From Gemmatimonadota bacterium (lineage in GTDB: Bacteria; Gemmatimonadota; Gemmatimonadetes; Longimicrobiales; Gaopeijiaceae), in NCBI GenBank assembly GCA_022822425.1, contig JAJEBS010000275.1, positions 1-36,494 of the forward strand: a stretch of 36,494 nucleotides of DNA, read 5' to 3'. Position 1 is the first letter of the stretch. The number at the start of each line of letters is the position of its first letter. The position numbers and the translations under genes were made by a program. Shown here in pieces: positions 27,683-34,824 of this stretch. The notes below the pieces were generated by a model. That model was not told the origin of the DNA. It did not search any database and saw only the letters and a list, made by a program, of their open reading frames with translations.

Positions 27683-29442
27683 CGGCGTGCCGGCGCCCCG
27701 GGCCCGCCGGCCGCAATCGCGACGCGCATCGCCGCCAGGGCTTCGAAGGCCAGCCAGAGCACCAGCACGAAGATCGCGCCGCCCACGCCGAACAGGAGCC
27801 AGGTCTCGCTGGCCCAGTAGCCGATCATGTTGATCACCATGGCCCACGTCGTCATCACCAGCAGGAAGGCCAGCGGCACCAGCGTCACCCAGATCCTCCG
27901 CTTGAGGCTGAAGAGGAAGAGGGTGATCACCAGCAGGCTCATCGCCCCCGTGAGCTGGTTGGTGGTGCCGAAGAGCGGCCACAGGCGCATGCCGCCGGCG
28001 CCCCGGTCGACGCCCAGCGCCAGCAGGGCGCAACTGGAGACGGCCAGGGCGGTCGCAAGCCAGCGGTTCTGCGCAACCTTGATCCCGTACTCGTTCCCCA
28101 GCTCCGAGATGATGTAGCGCTGCAGGCGAACCCCGGTGTCCATGGTGGTGGCCGCGAAGCTGATGACCACCACCGCCGCGAAGGTGACCGCGAGCTCCTG
28201 GGGAATGCCGATCCCCTGCGCCAGGAATCCCACCCCCTGCACGAACGCCTGGGTCGCGCCGGCGGAAGCCGAGGCAAACGATCCGTAGTGGTCGTGCCAG
28301 CCGTCCACCCCGACCACCACTGCGAATCCCGCAGTGGTCGCCAGAATGGCGGTGAGCGCAAGCGACCCCTCCCCGACCGCGCCCCCATAGCCCACGTAGC
28401 GGGCGTCCGTCTCCTTGTCGAGCTGTTTGGACGACGTCCCCGACGAAACCAGGCCGTGGAAGCCGCTGATGGCCCCGCAGGCAATGGTGACGAACAGGAG
28501 CGGAAACCAGTTGGGGGTGTCGGGTGGCAGGTTCGTGTTGATCGCCGGCGCAACCACCGGCGCGTTGGTGAAGATGATGCCCAGCCCGATGATGCCCAGC
28601 GCCACGAACAGCTGGTGGCTGTTGACGTAGTCGCGGGGCTGCAGCAGGAGCCACACAGGCAGCACGCTGGCGAAGAAGGCGTAGATGAAGAGGACGATGA
28701 CCCAGCCCGCGCGCACGCCGTCGGTCGTCGCTGCCGCCGCCGCTGCTGCCTGGTCGCCCCCGGCAGCCTCGATCTGGGCGGGCGTCGGGTCGAAGCCGAA
28801 GAAGTCGGGGAGCTCGAGCGGCACGGACTGGCCCACCCAGATCAGGAAATAGAGCACCGCCAGCGCCCCAAGCGACGGCCACAGCAGCCCGGCGCCCGAG
28901 CGGTAGATCAGGAAGCCCACCGTGATCGCGACCACGAGGCTGCCCCAGACCGGCAGCACCGCTCCCGGGTTGCCGATGAACAGGTTGGAGATCACGACCG
29001 CGAACACCGCGTTCACCAGCAGCAGCAGGAAGAAGATCACCAGCAGGAAGAGCACGCGCCCCCGGTCGCCCACGATCTGGCCCGCGAGCGTCCCGATGGA
29101 GTTCGCCTTGTGCCGGGTCGAGATCCACAGGGTGCCGAAGTCGTGCACCGCGCCCGCGAAGATCGTCCCCAGCACCACCCACAGGAACGCGGGCAGCCAC
29201 CCCCAGATGACCGCGATCGCCGGACCCACGATGGGCGCCGCCCCCGCCACCGACGTGAAGTGGTGACCGAAGAGCACGTTGCGGTTGGTGGGCAGGAAGT
29301 CCACCCCGTCCTCGAACTCGTGCGCTGGCGTACGGAAGTCGGGGTCAAGCTGGTAGATCTTCCGGGCGACGTACCGGGAGTAGACCAGGTAGCCTGTGGC
29401 AAACGCGGACAATCCGACCAGTAGGAGTACGATTGAGCTCAC
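27679..29442 (-). CDS. cstA: Carbon starvation protein CstA, peptide or pyruvate transporter
   Basis: This is a 587-aa inner-membrane protein with many hydrophobic segments. The family signature is near the N-terminus (FGHHFTSVAGAAPIVGP, then WGWLPAFLWVVLG and AGAVHDF). CstA-family proteins take up peptides or pyruvate when carbon is short. I prefer GTG 29442, because AAAGGA sits 8 bases upstream; ATG 29451, three codons earlier, would overlap that site. It is shorter than E. coli CstA (about 700 aa), as in many non-enteric homologues. A run of seven Ala follows GGDQ in a predicted loop. The stop overlaps the ATG of the M14 carboxypeptidase by 4 bases, pointing to a peptide-use operon. No two-component regulator is next to it. 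Confidence 0.93.
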   Translation of the reverse strand: MSSIVLLLVGLSAFATGYLVYSRYVARKIYQLDPDFRTPAHEFEDGVDFLPTNRNVLFGHHFTSVAGAAPIVGPAIAVIWGWLPAFLWVVLGTIFAGAVHDFGTLWISTRHKANSIGTLAGQIVGDRGRVLFLLVIFFLLLLVNAVFAVVISNLFIGNPGAVLPVWGSLVVAITVGFLIYRSGAGLLWPSLGALAVLYFLIWVGQSVPLELPDFFGFDPTPAQIEAAGGDQAAAAAAATTDGVRAGWVIVLFIYAFFASVLPVWLLLQPRDYVNSHQLFVALGIIGLGIIFTNAPVVAPAINTNLPPDTPNWFPLLFVTIACGAISGFHGLVSSGTSSKQLDKETDARYVGYGGAVGEGSLALTAILATTAGFAVVVGVDGWHDHYGSFASASAGATQAFVQGVGFLAQGIGIPQELAVTFAAVVVISFAATTMDTGVRLQRYIISELGNEYGIKVAQNRWLATALAVSSCALLALGVDRGAGGMRLWPLFGTTNQLTGAMSLLVITLFLFSLKRRIWVTLVPLAFLLVMTTWAMVINMIGYWASETWLLFGVGGAIFVLVLWLAFEALAAMRVAIAAGGPGAPARR

Positions 29443-29529
29443 GGATGCCATCCTTTGTTGAGGTAACCGGGGCGCATCCCGCGGAAACGGTACGCGCTCA
29501 CCTGCGTGCCGAGGCGCGGAACGGTCAGT

Positions 29530-30507
29530 TTACGTCGCGCGCTCCGACCTCGGCAACGCCCCCGCCAGACGTTCCAGCGCCTCCAGCCCATGCAGCCGGC
29601 CTTCGAACAGCGGAACGGCGTGCACCGGATACTTCGAGAAGCTCGTGCGCACCCGATCGGCATACTCTCGCTGCCGCTCGCGCCGGGCCCCCAGCAGCCC
29701 CCCGTCCGCGTCCTCGGGCACCACCTGGTTCAGGAAGATTGCGGCCACGGGGATCCCGTACTTGTCGAGCATCTTCACCGAACGCTCGGTTTCGGCGACG
29801 GGCAGATGCTCCGGGGTCACGACGAAGACGAAGCCGGTGCGGTGCGGGTCGGTGATCAGGGCACGCGCATGGCGGAAGCGCGCCCGGCGTTCGGTGAGCG
29901 CGCCGAGCACCGGATCCTCTCCGGGGTCCTCGGCACCCGCCGCAGCGCCCGCCACGTTCCGCCACATGCGGCCGAGCACGTTGACCTTCCTGCGCCGCGA
30001 GATGAGCCCGCTGATCCACGCATCCATGAGTTCCGGCAGCGAGAGCAGCCGCAGCGTGTGGCCCAGCGGCGCGGTGTCGAAGATGAGGCGGTCGTATTCG
30101 TGGCCGGCCTCCTCGGCGATCCGGGTGAAGCGGTCGAACAGCGCCGATTCCTCGGCTCCGGGCGTCACCCGCGCGATGTCGATCTGGCGCTCGACCTCCG
30201 CCATCAGGCGCGGGGGCGTGCTGTCGGCGATGCGCGCCTTCACGTCGTCGATGTAGCGGTCGGCTTCCTCCGAGGGATCGATCTCGAGGGCCCACAGCCG
30301 CGGGCGCACCTCCCGGGCCTCGCCTCCGAGCCGGGTTTCGAGCACGTCGGAGGTCGAATGCGCGGGATCGGTGGAGACCAGGAGCGTGCGGCGCCCCTCG
30401 CGCGCGGCTTCGAGCGCCATGGTGGCGGCCAGGGTGGTCTTGCCGACCCCGCCCTTTCCGCCGAAGAAGACGACCTCCCGGTCGAGGATGCGGCGCGGCC
30501 TGGCCAC
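29530..30507 (-). CDS. ArsA/Get3-like ATPase, cysteine-free, partner of cory-CC-star protein
   Basis: This is a 325-aa SIMIBI-class P-loop ATPase. The deviant Walker A GGKGGVGKTT (16-25), the switch I-like STDPAHSTSD and the switch II-like DTAPLGHTLRLL define the ArsA/Get3 family. It contains no cysteine at all, so it lacks both the arsenite-binding cysteines of ArsA and the CxxC of Get3, and no arsB or arsR is near. An arsenic role is therefore unlikely. It is single-domain, unlike the doubled enterobacterial ArsA. The start is GTG 30507; the gene lies 12 bases after the stop of the cory-CC-star gene, which fits the known pairing. It may use ATP to move or insert a membrane or metal-binding client; this is inference. 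Confidence 0.88.
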   Translation of the reverse strand: MARPRRILDREVVFFGGKGGVGKTTLAATMALEAAREGRRTLLVSTDPAHSTSDVLETRLGGEAREVRPRLWALEIDPSEEADRYIDDVKARIADSTPPRLMAEVERQIDIARVTPGAEESALFDRFTRIAEEAGHEYDRLIFDTAPLGHTLRLLSLPELMDAWISGLISRRRKVNVLGRMWRNVAGAAAGAEDPGEDPVLGALTERRARFRHARALITDPHRTGFVFVVTPEHLPVAETERSVKMLDKYGIPVAAIFLNQVVPEDADGGLLGARRERQREYADRVRTSFSKYPVHAVPLFEGRLHGLEALERLAGALPRSERAT

Positions 30508-30519
30508 CGACTCAGAGTC

Positions 30520-30828
30520 TCAGCAGCATCTGAAGCCACCATCCGGAGCGCGGGGCATGCCGATGCGCACGTGCCACTGGTGGAATTCCTCGATCACGTC
30601 GGGATAGATCTCGAGGGCGTAGAACGCCACCGGGTTGGGGGCTCCCAGCAGATCCGCGAATCCCAAGAGCAGGAAGGTGTCCCGCTCCTCCCGGTACGAA
30701 CGATAGATCTGGGATCGGTAGGGGGCGAAGTAGATGCCCTCGTAGATCTCGCCCGCGGCCCGCAGACCCTTCCTCACGCGCCGGATCGCCTTCCGGAACC
30801 GGCCCATCCAACCCTCGCTACCCGGCAT
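30520..30828 (-). CDS. Cory-CC-star family small protein
   Basis: This is a 102-aa protein ending in Cys-Cys immediately before the stop (GGFRCC), the hallmark from which the family takes its name as I recall it. The middle holds conserved-looking [17 protein letters not shown] and [25 protein letters not shown] 30828 has an excellent ribosome binding site (GAGGAGGAA) lying inside the end of the cupin gene, which it overlaps by 11 bases. Proteins of this family are found beside ArsA/Get3-like ATPases, as here. The C-terminal CC could bind a metal, form a disulfide or be a tail handled by the ATPase; the function is unknown. The N-terminus is basic and amphipathic. Confidence 0.8.
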   Translation of the reverse strand: MPGSEGWMGRFRKAIRRVRKGLRAAGEIYEGIYFAPYRSQIYRSYREERDTFLLLGFADLLGAPNPVAFYALEIYPDVIEEFHQWHVRIGMPRAPDGGFRCC

Positions 30829-31210
30829 CGTATTCCTCCTCGCTCACCGGGTCCCCCCAACTGGTCACCGCGTTCACGTTCAGCGCGATGTGGGTCATCG
30901 CTCCGCCGGGAGCCGCGCCATGCCAGTGGTTCTCCCCCGGATCGATCACGATGACATCGCCGGCATCCGCTTCACCGACCGACTCGCCTTCCTTCTGATA
31001 GCGGCACCGACCCTCGACGATCAGCAGCATCTGATACCCGCTGTGCGTGTGCCAGTTGGTGCGCGAGCGGGCCTCGAAATGCACGCGGTAGACGTTGACC
31101 CGGGGATCGGCGGGGAGGGCGCCCTCGATGCGGCGCAAGCTGCCGGGGCCGGTGAAGTTGGCCGGGTCGGAGGACTCGCGGTCCAGGGTCTCGAGGGGGA
31201 ACACGTTCAT
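30818..31210 (-). CDS. Cupin-domain protein
   Basis: This is a 130-aa single-domain cupin. Motif 1 is in [16 protein letters not shown] (H54, H56, Q60) and motif 2 in [14 protein letters not shown] (H95, H97), giving a plausible metal site in a small beta-barrel. I start it at ATG 31210, since upstream sequence in frame shows no conserved character; an ATG 17 codons earlier is possible. It is the first gene of the minus-strand run and overlaps the cory-CC-star gene. Small cupins of this type may be carboxymuconolactone or quercetin-type enzymes or metal sensors; I cannot decide. Confidence 0.85.
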   Translation of the reverse strand: MNVFPLETLDRESSDPANFTGPGSLRRIEGALPADPRVNVYRVHFEARSRTNWHTHSGYQMLLIVEGRCRYQKEGESVGEADAGDVIVIDPGENHWHGAAPGGAMTHIALNVNAVTSWGDPVSEEEYDAG

Positions 31211-31393
31211 CTTCGGGGTCTCGTCCGTTCGCCGTTTGCAGAGGGCTTGCCGCGTGCCCATGATCGCGCCTGCCGCGCGCATTGGCCAGTGGACTCCCGT
31301 CCCGGGCTCCATCATATTCCCGGGCCGGAGCATGTGGATTCCGGCACCGATACGGGAATCACGCAGTCGATCGTCCAACCGCCAAGTCCTCCG
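31211..31393. promoter_or_regulatory. Divergent promoter region between the cupin and nadA operons
   Basis: This 183-bp gap separates divergently read genes and must hold both promoters. On the minus strand TATGAT (31311-31316) is a good -10-like box about 95 bases before the cupin start, but no convincing -35 lies upstream. The palindrome CCCGGG occurs twice, 12 bases apart, around this box and could be an operator. No riboswitch or NadR-type site was recognised. Confidence 0.3.
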
Positions 31394-32377
31394 ATGACCG
31401 TCACTCGCCCCCCGACCAGCCGCCTTGCGGGCATTCTTCCGGACGCCGAACGCGTCGTTGCCGAGCACCTCCTCGTCCAGATCGAAGAACTGAAGGCCGA
31501 GCGCAACGCCGTCGTGCTGGCCCACAACTACATGACGCCGGACATCTTCCACGGCGCGGCGGATTTCACCGGCGACTCGCTGGCGCTGGCCTACCAGGCC
31601 GCCCGCACCGACGCCGAGGTGATCGTCATGGGCGGCGTGCACTTCATGGCCGAGACGGCGAAGATCGTGAGCCCGGAAAAGACCGTCCTGATCCCGGACA
31701 CGGAAGCCGGCTGTTCCCTGGCCGAATCGATCACGGGAGCGGACGTGCGGCTGCTGAAGGAGCGGTACCCGGGGGTCCCGGTGGTCACCTACGTGAACAC
31801 CTCCGCGGAGGTCAAGGCCGAGTCCGACATCTGCTGCACCTCCTCGAATGCGCGTCAGGTGGTCGAGTCGCTGCGCGAGGACCGGGTGATCTTCCTTCCC
31901 GACCGCTACCTGGGCCAGTGGGTGGCGTCCCAGACCGACAAGGATCTGATCCTGTGGGAAGGTTCGTGCGAGGTGCACGAGCGCTTCACCGGGGCGGAAC
32001 TGCGCGACTACCGGACGGGCCGGCCGGGGCTGCAGATCATCGCCCATCCGGAATGCCCCTCGGATGTCCTGAAGGAGGCGGACTACGTGGGCTCGACCGC
32101 CGGGATGATCGACTGGGTCGAGGCCAACAAGCCCGCCAGCGTGGTGCTGGTAACGGAGTGCTCGATGAGCGACAACGTCGCCGTGGAGCACCCGGAGGTG
32201 GAGTTCGTGCGGCCCTGCAACCTGTGTCCGCACATGCAGCGCATCAGCCTGCGTGGGATCCTGGAGTCGCTTCGCACGATGCGCCACGCAGTGACCGTGG
32301 ATGCCGCGGTGGCGGATGGGGCACGCGCCTCGGTGGAGCAGATGCTGGCGGTCGGGCGGCGGCCCGTGCCCGCCTGA
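31394..32377 (+). CDS. nadA: Quinolinate synthase
   Basis: This is a 327-aa enzyme that condenses iminoaspartate with dihydroxyacetone phosphate to quinolinate using a 4Fe-4S cluster. Family motifs are [37 protein letters not shown] (C107), [21 protein letters not shown] (C192), HPEC and CNLCPHM (C275/C278). C107, C192 and one of the last pair are the expected cluster ligands. ATG 31394 gives a normal length; the open frame to its left is antisense to the cupin. No ribosome binding site is evident. The nadC start lies one base after its stop. No nadB-type aspartate oxidase gene is in the window. Confidence 0.95.
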   Translation: MTVTRPPTSRLAGILPDAERVVAEHLLVQIEELKAERNAVVLAHNYMTPDIFHGAADFTGDSLALAYQAARTDAEVIVMGGVHFMAETAKIVSPEKTVLIPDTEAGCSLAESITGADVRLLKERYPGVPVVTYVNTSAEVKAESDICCTSSNARQVVESLREDRVIFLPDRYLGQWVASQTDKDLILWEGSCEVHERFTGAELRDYRTGRPGLQIIAHPECPSDVLKEADYVGSTAGMIDWVEANKPASVVLVTECSMSDNVAVEHPEVEFVRPCNLCPHMQRISLRGILESLRTMRHAVTVDAAVADGARASVEQMLAVGRRPVPA

Positions 32378-32378
32378 T

Positions 32379-33257
32379 GTGAGCCGGCTGGTCGCTCCGT
32401 CGGGCCCGGACGTCGACCGCGTCGTCCGGGCGGCGCTGGCCGAGGACCTCGGGGACGCGGGCGACATCACCAGCCGCGCGGTGATCCCGCCGGGAGCGCG
32501 GATGAACGCCGCGCTGGTGGCACGGGAGGCGGGGGTCGTGGCCGGCCTCCCCGTCGCGGCACGCGTGTTCGCGCTGGTGAACCCTGAGGTGGCGTGCGAA
32601 CCGCTGTGCCGGGACGGGAGCGTGGTCGCGGCAAGCCGGATCCTGGCCCGCATTCACGGACCGGCGACGGACGTGCTCGCCGCGGAACGAACCGCGCTCA
32701 ACTTCGTGGGACACCTGAGCGGCATCGCCACCCGCACCGCCCGCTTCGTGGCGGCGGTCGCCGGCACGGGCGCCCGCATCCTGGACACGCGCAAGACGAC
32801 GCCCGGACTGCGGACGCTGGAGAAGTACGCGGTGCGGGCCGGCGGCGGAACCAACCACCGCATCGGCCTCTACGACGCGGTGCTGATCAAGGACAACCAC
32901 ATTGCGGTCGCGGGGAGCGTCGCCCGGGCCGTGAGGGCGGCCCGACCCGGCACCGGCACGCCCATCGAGGTGGAGGTCGACACCCTCGAGCAGGCACGGG
33001 AGGCGGCGGCGGCGGGCGCGGACATCATCCTCCTGGACAACATGGACCCCGCGACCATGCGCGAAGCGGTGCGCCTCATCGACGGAAAAGCCCTCACGGA
33101 GGCATCCGGAGGCATCGATCTGGAGCGTGTGCGCCAGGTGGCGGAGACCGGGGTCGACCGCATCTCCGCGGGGGCGCTGACCTACGGCGTCCCGCGCCTG
33201 AACGTCGCCCTCGACTTCGAGAGCGCCGGCCTCGAACTCGAGAACGCCGCCCCGTGA
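32379..33257 (+). CDS. nadC: Nicotinate-nucleotide pyrophosphorylase (carboxylating)
   Basis: This is a 292-aa enzyme converting quinolinate and PRPP to nicotinate mononucleotide. Motifs are EDLGDAGDITS, RTALNFVGHLSGIAT, ILDTRKTTPGLR (PRPP and quinolinate contacts), GGGTNHRIGLYDAVLIKDNH, IEVEVDTLEQA and ASGGIDLERV. GTG 32379 lies one base after the nadA stop and gives the usual family length; an upstream ATG at 32301 would lie within nadA. The stop overlaps the next start (GTGA at 33254-33257). With nadA it forms the second half of de novo NAD synthesis in the cytoplasm. Confidence 0.95.
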   Translation: MSRLVAPSGPDVDRVVRAALAEDLGDAGDITSRAVIPPGARMNAALVAREAGVVAGLPVAARVFALVNPEVACEPLCRDGSVVAASRILARIHGPATDVLAAERTALNFVGHLSGIATRTARFVAAVAGTGARILDTRKTTPGLRTLEKYAVRAGGGTNHRIGLYDAVLIKDNHIAVAGSVARAVRAARPGTGTPIEVEVDTLEQAREAAAAGADIILLDNMDPATMREAVRLIDGKALTEASGGIDLERVRQVAETGVDRISAGALTYGVPRLNVALDFESAGLELENAAP

Positions 33258-34096
33258 GCCCGCCGGACGCGACTCCGGGCGACTGGCGCCGCCTTCACGA
33301 CGAAGCCTCGCGCAACCGCGAGACCTTCTACATCGACCCCGCGACCGGGCTGGCCGTCTTCACCGAGTTCGGTCTGCGCCAGCGGGGCAGTTGCTGCTGG
33401 AGCGGCTGCCGGCACTGCCCCTACGAGCCCGGACGGACCGACCCCGGAGACTCCGCCTCGAAGGTGGAGCCTCCGCAATGGCTGACGCCGCTCCGTCCGG
33501 AGCCCGAGCCCGTCGACGTACTCTTCTGGAGCGGCGGCAAGGACAGCTTCCTCGCCTACCGGGCCCTGCGGCGCGAGGGAGCCTGCCCCGTGGTCCTGCT
33601 GACGACCTTCGACGCGGCCAGCCGGACGATCGCCCACCAGGAGCTGCGGGTGGAGCTCGTGATCCGCCAGGCCGAACATCTGGAGCTGCCGCTGCTGGGC
33701 GTGCCCCTCCATCCCGGCATCGCCTACGAGACGCGCATTGCAGACGCGGTCGCGCTGATTCCCGCGGTCGCCCGCTTCGTGTTCGGCGATCTGCACCTCG
33801 AGCACATTCGCGAGTGGCGCACGGGGGCGTTTCGCGAGCTGGCGGCGAGCCGCGGCGCAGCGCTCCACTTCCCGATCTGGCAGGTGCCTTGCGAGGTGCT
33901 GATGACGGACCTGGAGGCCAGCGGGATCGTCTGCGAGGTGTCCGCCGTCACCGACGCGGCGCGCGGCGCGCTCGTCCCCGGCCAGCGCTTCGACCGCAAG
34001 GCGATGATACGGCTTCCCGACGGAGTGGACCGCTTTGGCGAGAACGGAGAGTTCCACACCCTGGCGAAGGTGTGGGAGGTGGCCGGCCTCCCTTGA
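33254..34096 (+). CDS. DUF5522 domain fused to a Dph6-like ATP-pyrophosphatase
   Basis: This is a 280-aa protein starting at GTG 33254 within the nadC stop. Residues 24-58 form a small cysteine-rich domain, FTEFGLRQRGSCCWSGCRHC (C47, C48, C52, C55), matching DUF5522 and likely to bind a metal. Residues 88-275 are an ATP-PPase with the PP-loop SGGKDS (93-98), a central region with VFGDLHLEHIREW and PIWQ, and the late motif GENGEFHT (262-269). These last motifs are those of the diphthine-ammonia ligase family, which adenylates a carboxylate and amidates it. Bacteria lack diphthamide, so the substrate differs. Coupling with nadC hints at a link to NAD or cofactor metabolism, but this is inference only. 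Confidence 0.85.
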   Translation: MSPPDATPGDWRRLHDEASRNRETFYIDPATGLAVFTEFGLRQRGSCCWSGCRHCPYEPGRTDPGDSASKVEPPQWLTPLRPEPEPVDVLFWSGGKDSFLAYRALRREGACPVVLLTTFDAASRTIAHQELRVELVIRQAEHLELPLLGVPLHPGIAYETRIADAVALIPAVARFVFGDLHLEHIREWRTGAFRELAASRGAALHFPIWQVPCEVLMTDLEASGIVCEVSAVTDAARGALVPGQRFDRKAMIRLPDGVDRFGENGEFHTLAKVWEVAGLP

Positions 34097-34098
34097 CA
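34093..34098 (+). promoter_or_regulatory. Possible -35 box upstream of the vapBC-type pair
   Basis: A perfect TTGACA overlaps the end of the preceding gene, about 56 bases before the antitoxin start. The expected -10 position (near 34116) is poor, so the promoter is tentative. Repeated GGTG/CAC motifs between it and the start could serve as an autorepression site. Confidence 0.25.
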
Positions 34099-34153
34099 GC
34101 CTTCGGCAAACGGTGCCACTCTGGCATTGGGTGTCACACTTCATACTGGTGAT

Positions 34154-34393
34154 ATGATGCGCACAACCATCTCCATTCCCGACAGCCTGGCCAACCTCGC
34201 CCGAAACGAGGCCCGGCGGCGAGGTGTGAGCTTCTCCGCCCTCGTCCGCCTGTCCCTTGAGCGGCACTTGTGCCGGCCAGCCGGAGACAAGCTGCCCTGG
34301 CAGGGCATCATCGCGGACTCCGAATACGCCGCCCGCGATCTCGATCGAGCGATGGCGGCCCGATGGCCTGACGATGTTGCTGGCGATCGTTGA
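34154..34393 (+). CDS. Ribbon-helix-helix antitoxin, VapB-like
   Basis: This is a 79-aa protein. The N-terminus RTTISIPDSLANLARNEARRRGVSFSALVRLSLER is a classic ribbon-helix-helix DNA-binding fold: a short strand, then two helices. The C-terminal 35 residues, ending in [13 protein letters not shown], would wrap the toxin. I start at ATG 34154 (the next codon is also ATG); a TTG at 34127 is less likely. It overlaps the PIN toxin gene by 20 bases. The dimer with toxin should repress its own promoter. Confidence 0.85.
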   Translation: MMRTTISIPDSLANLARNEARRRGVSFSALVRLSLERHLCRPAGDKLPWQGIIADSEYAARDLDRAMAARWPDDVAGDR

Positions 34394-34784
34394 CAGCGGA
34401 CCGTTGCTGGCGAGCGCAAACTCCGCCGATCCCGATCACGCGGTTTGCGTGGAAGCGCTGACCGAGTCCGGCGTCGATCTCGTCATCCCGGCTCTTTGCG
34501 TCGCGGAAGTCGCCTGGTTCCTCGGACGCCGCCACGGGGCTCAAGCGGAAAGCCGGTTCGTGGACGGGCTGTCCAGGTTCACGGTCATGGCTCCCGAAAC
34601 CGAAGATTGGCCCCGCATTGCCGGACTCGTCCGCCGATACGCGGATCTTCCACTCGGCACCACAGACGCCTCAGTCGCGGTGCTGGCCGAGAGGCTCGCG
34701 ACAACGCGGATCATTACCCTCGACAGGAGGCCCTTTTCGGTGCTTCGCAACGCGCGTGGGCAAGCGTTCGATCTTCGTCCCTGA
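34374..34784 (+). CDS. PIN-domain ribonuclease toxin, VapC-like
   Basis: This is a 136-aa PIN-domain protein. Acidic residues expected at the magnesium site are present: Asp in [10 protein letters not shown], Glu in CVAEVAWFL, Asp in [11 protein letters not shown] and Asp in IITLDRRPF. VapC toxins cleave RNA, often tRNA, when the antitoxin is lost. ATG 34374 lies inside the end of the antitoxin gene, with an upstream frame that is only overlap. Length and gene order (antitoxin first) are normal. It converges with the aminotransferase gene 40 bases away. Confidence 0.88.
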   Translation: MLLAIVDSGPLLASANSADPDHAVCVEALTESGVDLVIPALCVAEVAWFLGRRHGAQAESRFVDGLSRFTVMAPETEDWPRIAGLVRRYADLPLGTTDASVAVLAERLATTRIITLDRRPFSVLRNARGQAFDLRP

Positions 34785-34824
34785 GTTGGACGGCCTCGAC
34801 TCGCTCGGGCCATTCTCACTTCCG

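Noticed and set aside
24011-27820. A 1269-codon plus-strand frame
   Set aside because: It is antisense to the M14 gene, has low-complexity composition (Gly, Val, Arg, His) and no domain motifs; such frames are common in high-GC genes.
23267-29200. A single 1977-codon minus-strand frame
   Set aside because: The part above 27682 lies in the wrong frame of cstA and is Arg/Gly/Ala-rich noise; the real M14 gene starts at ATG 27682 with a signal peptide and overlaps the cstA stop.
29530-30507. Arsenite efflux ATPase (arsA)
   Set aside because: There are no cysteines in the protein and no ars genes nearby; the family match is to the general ArsA/Get3 fold only.
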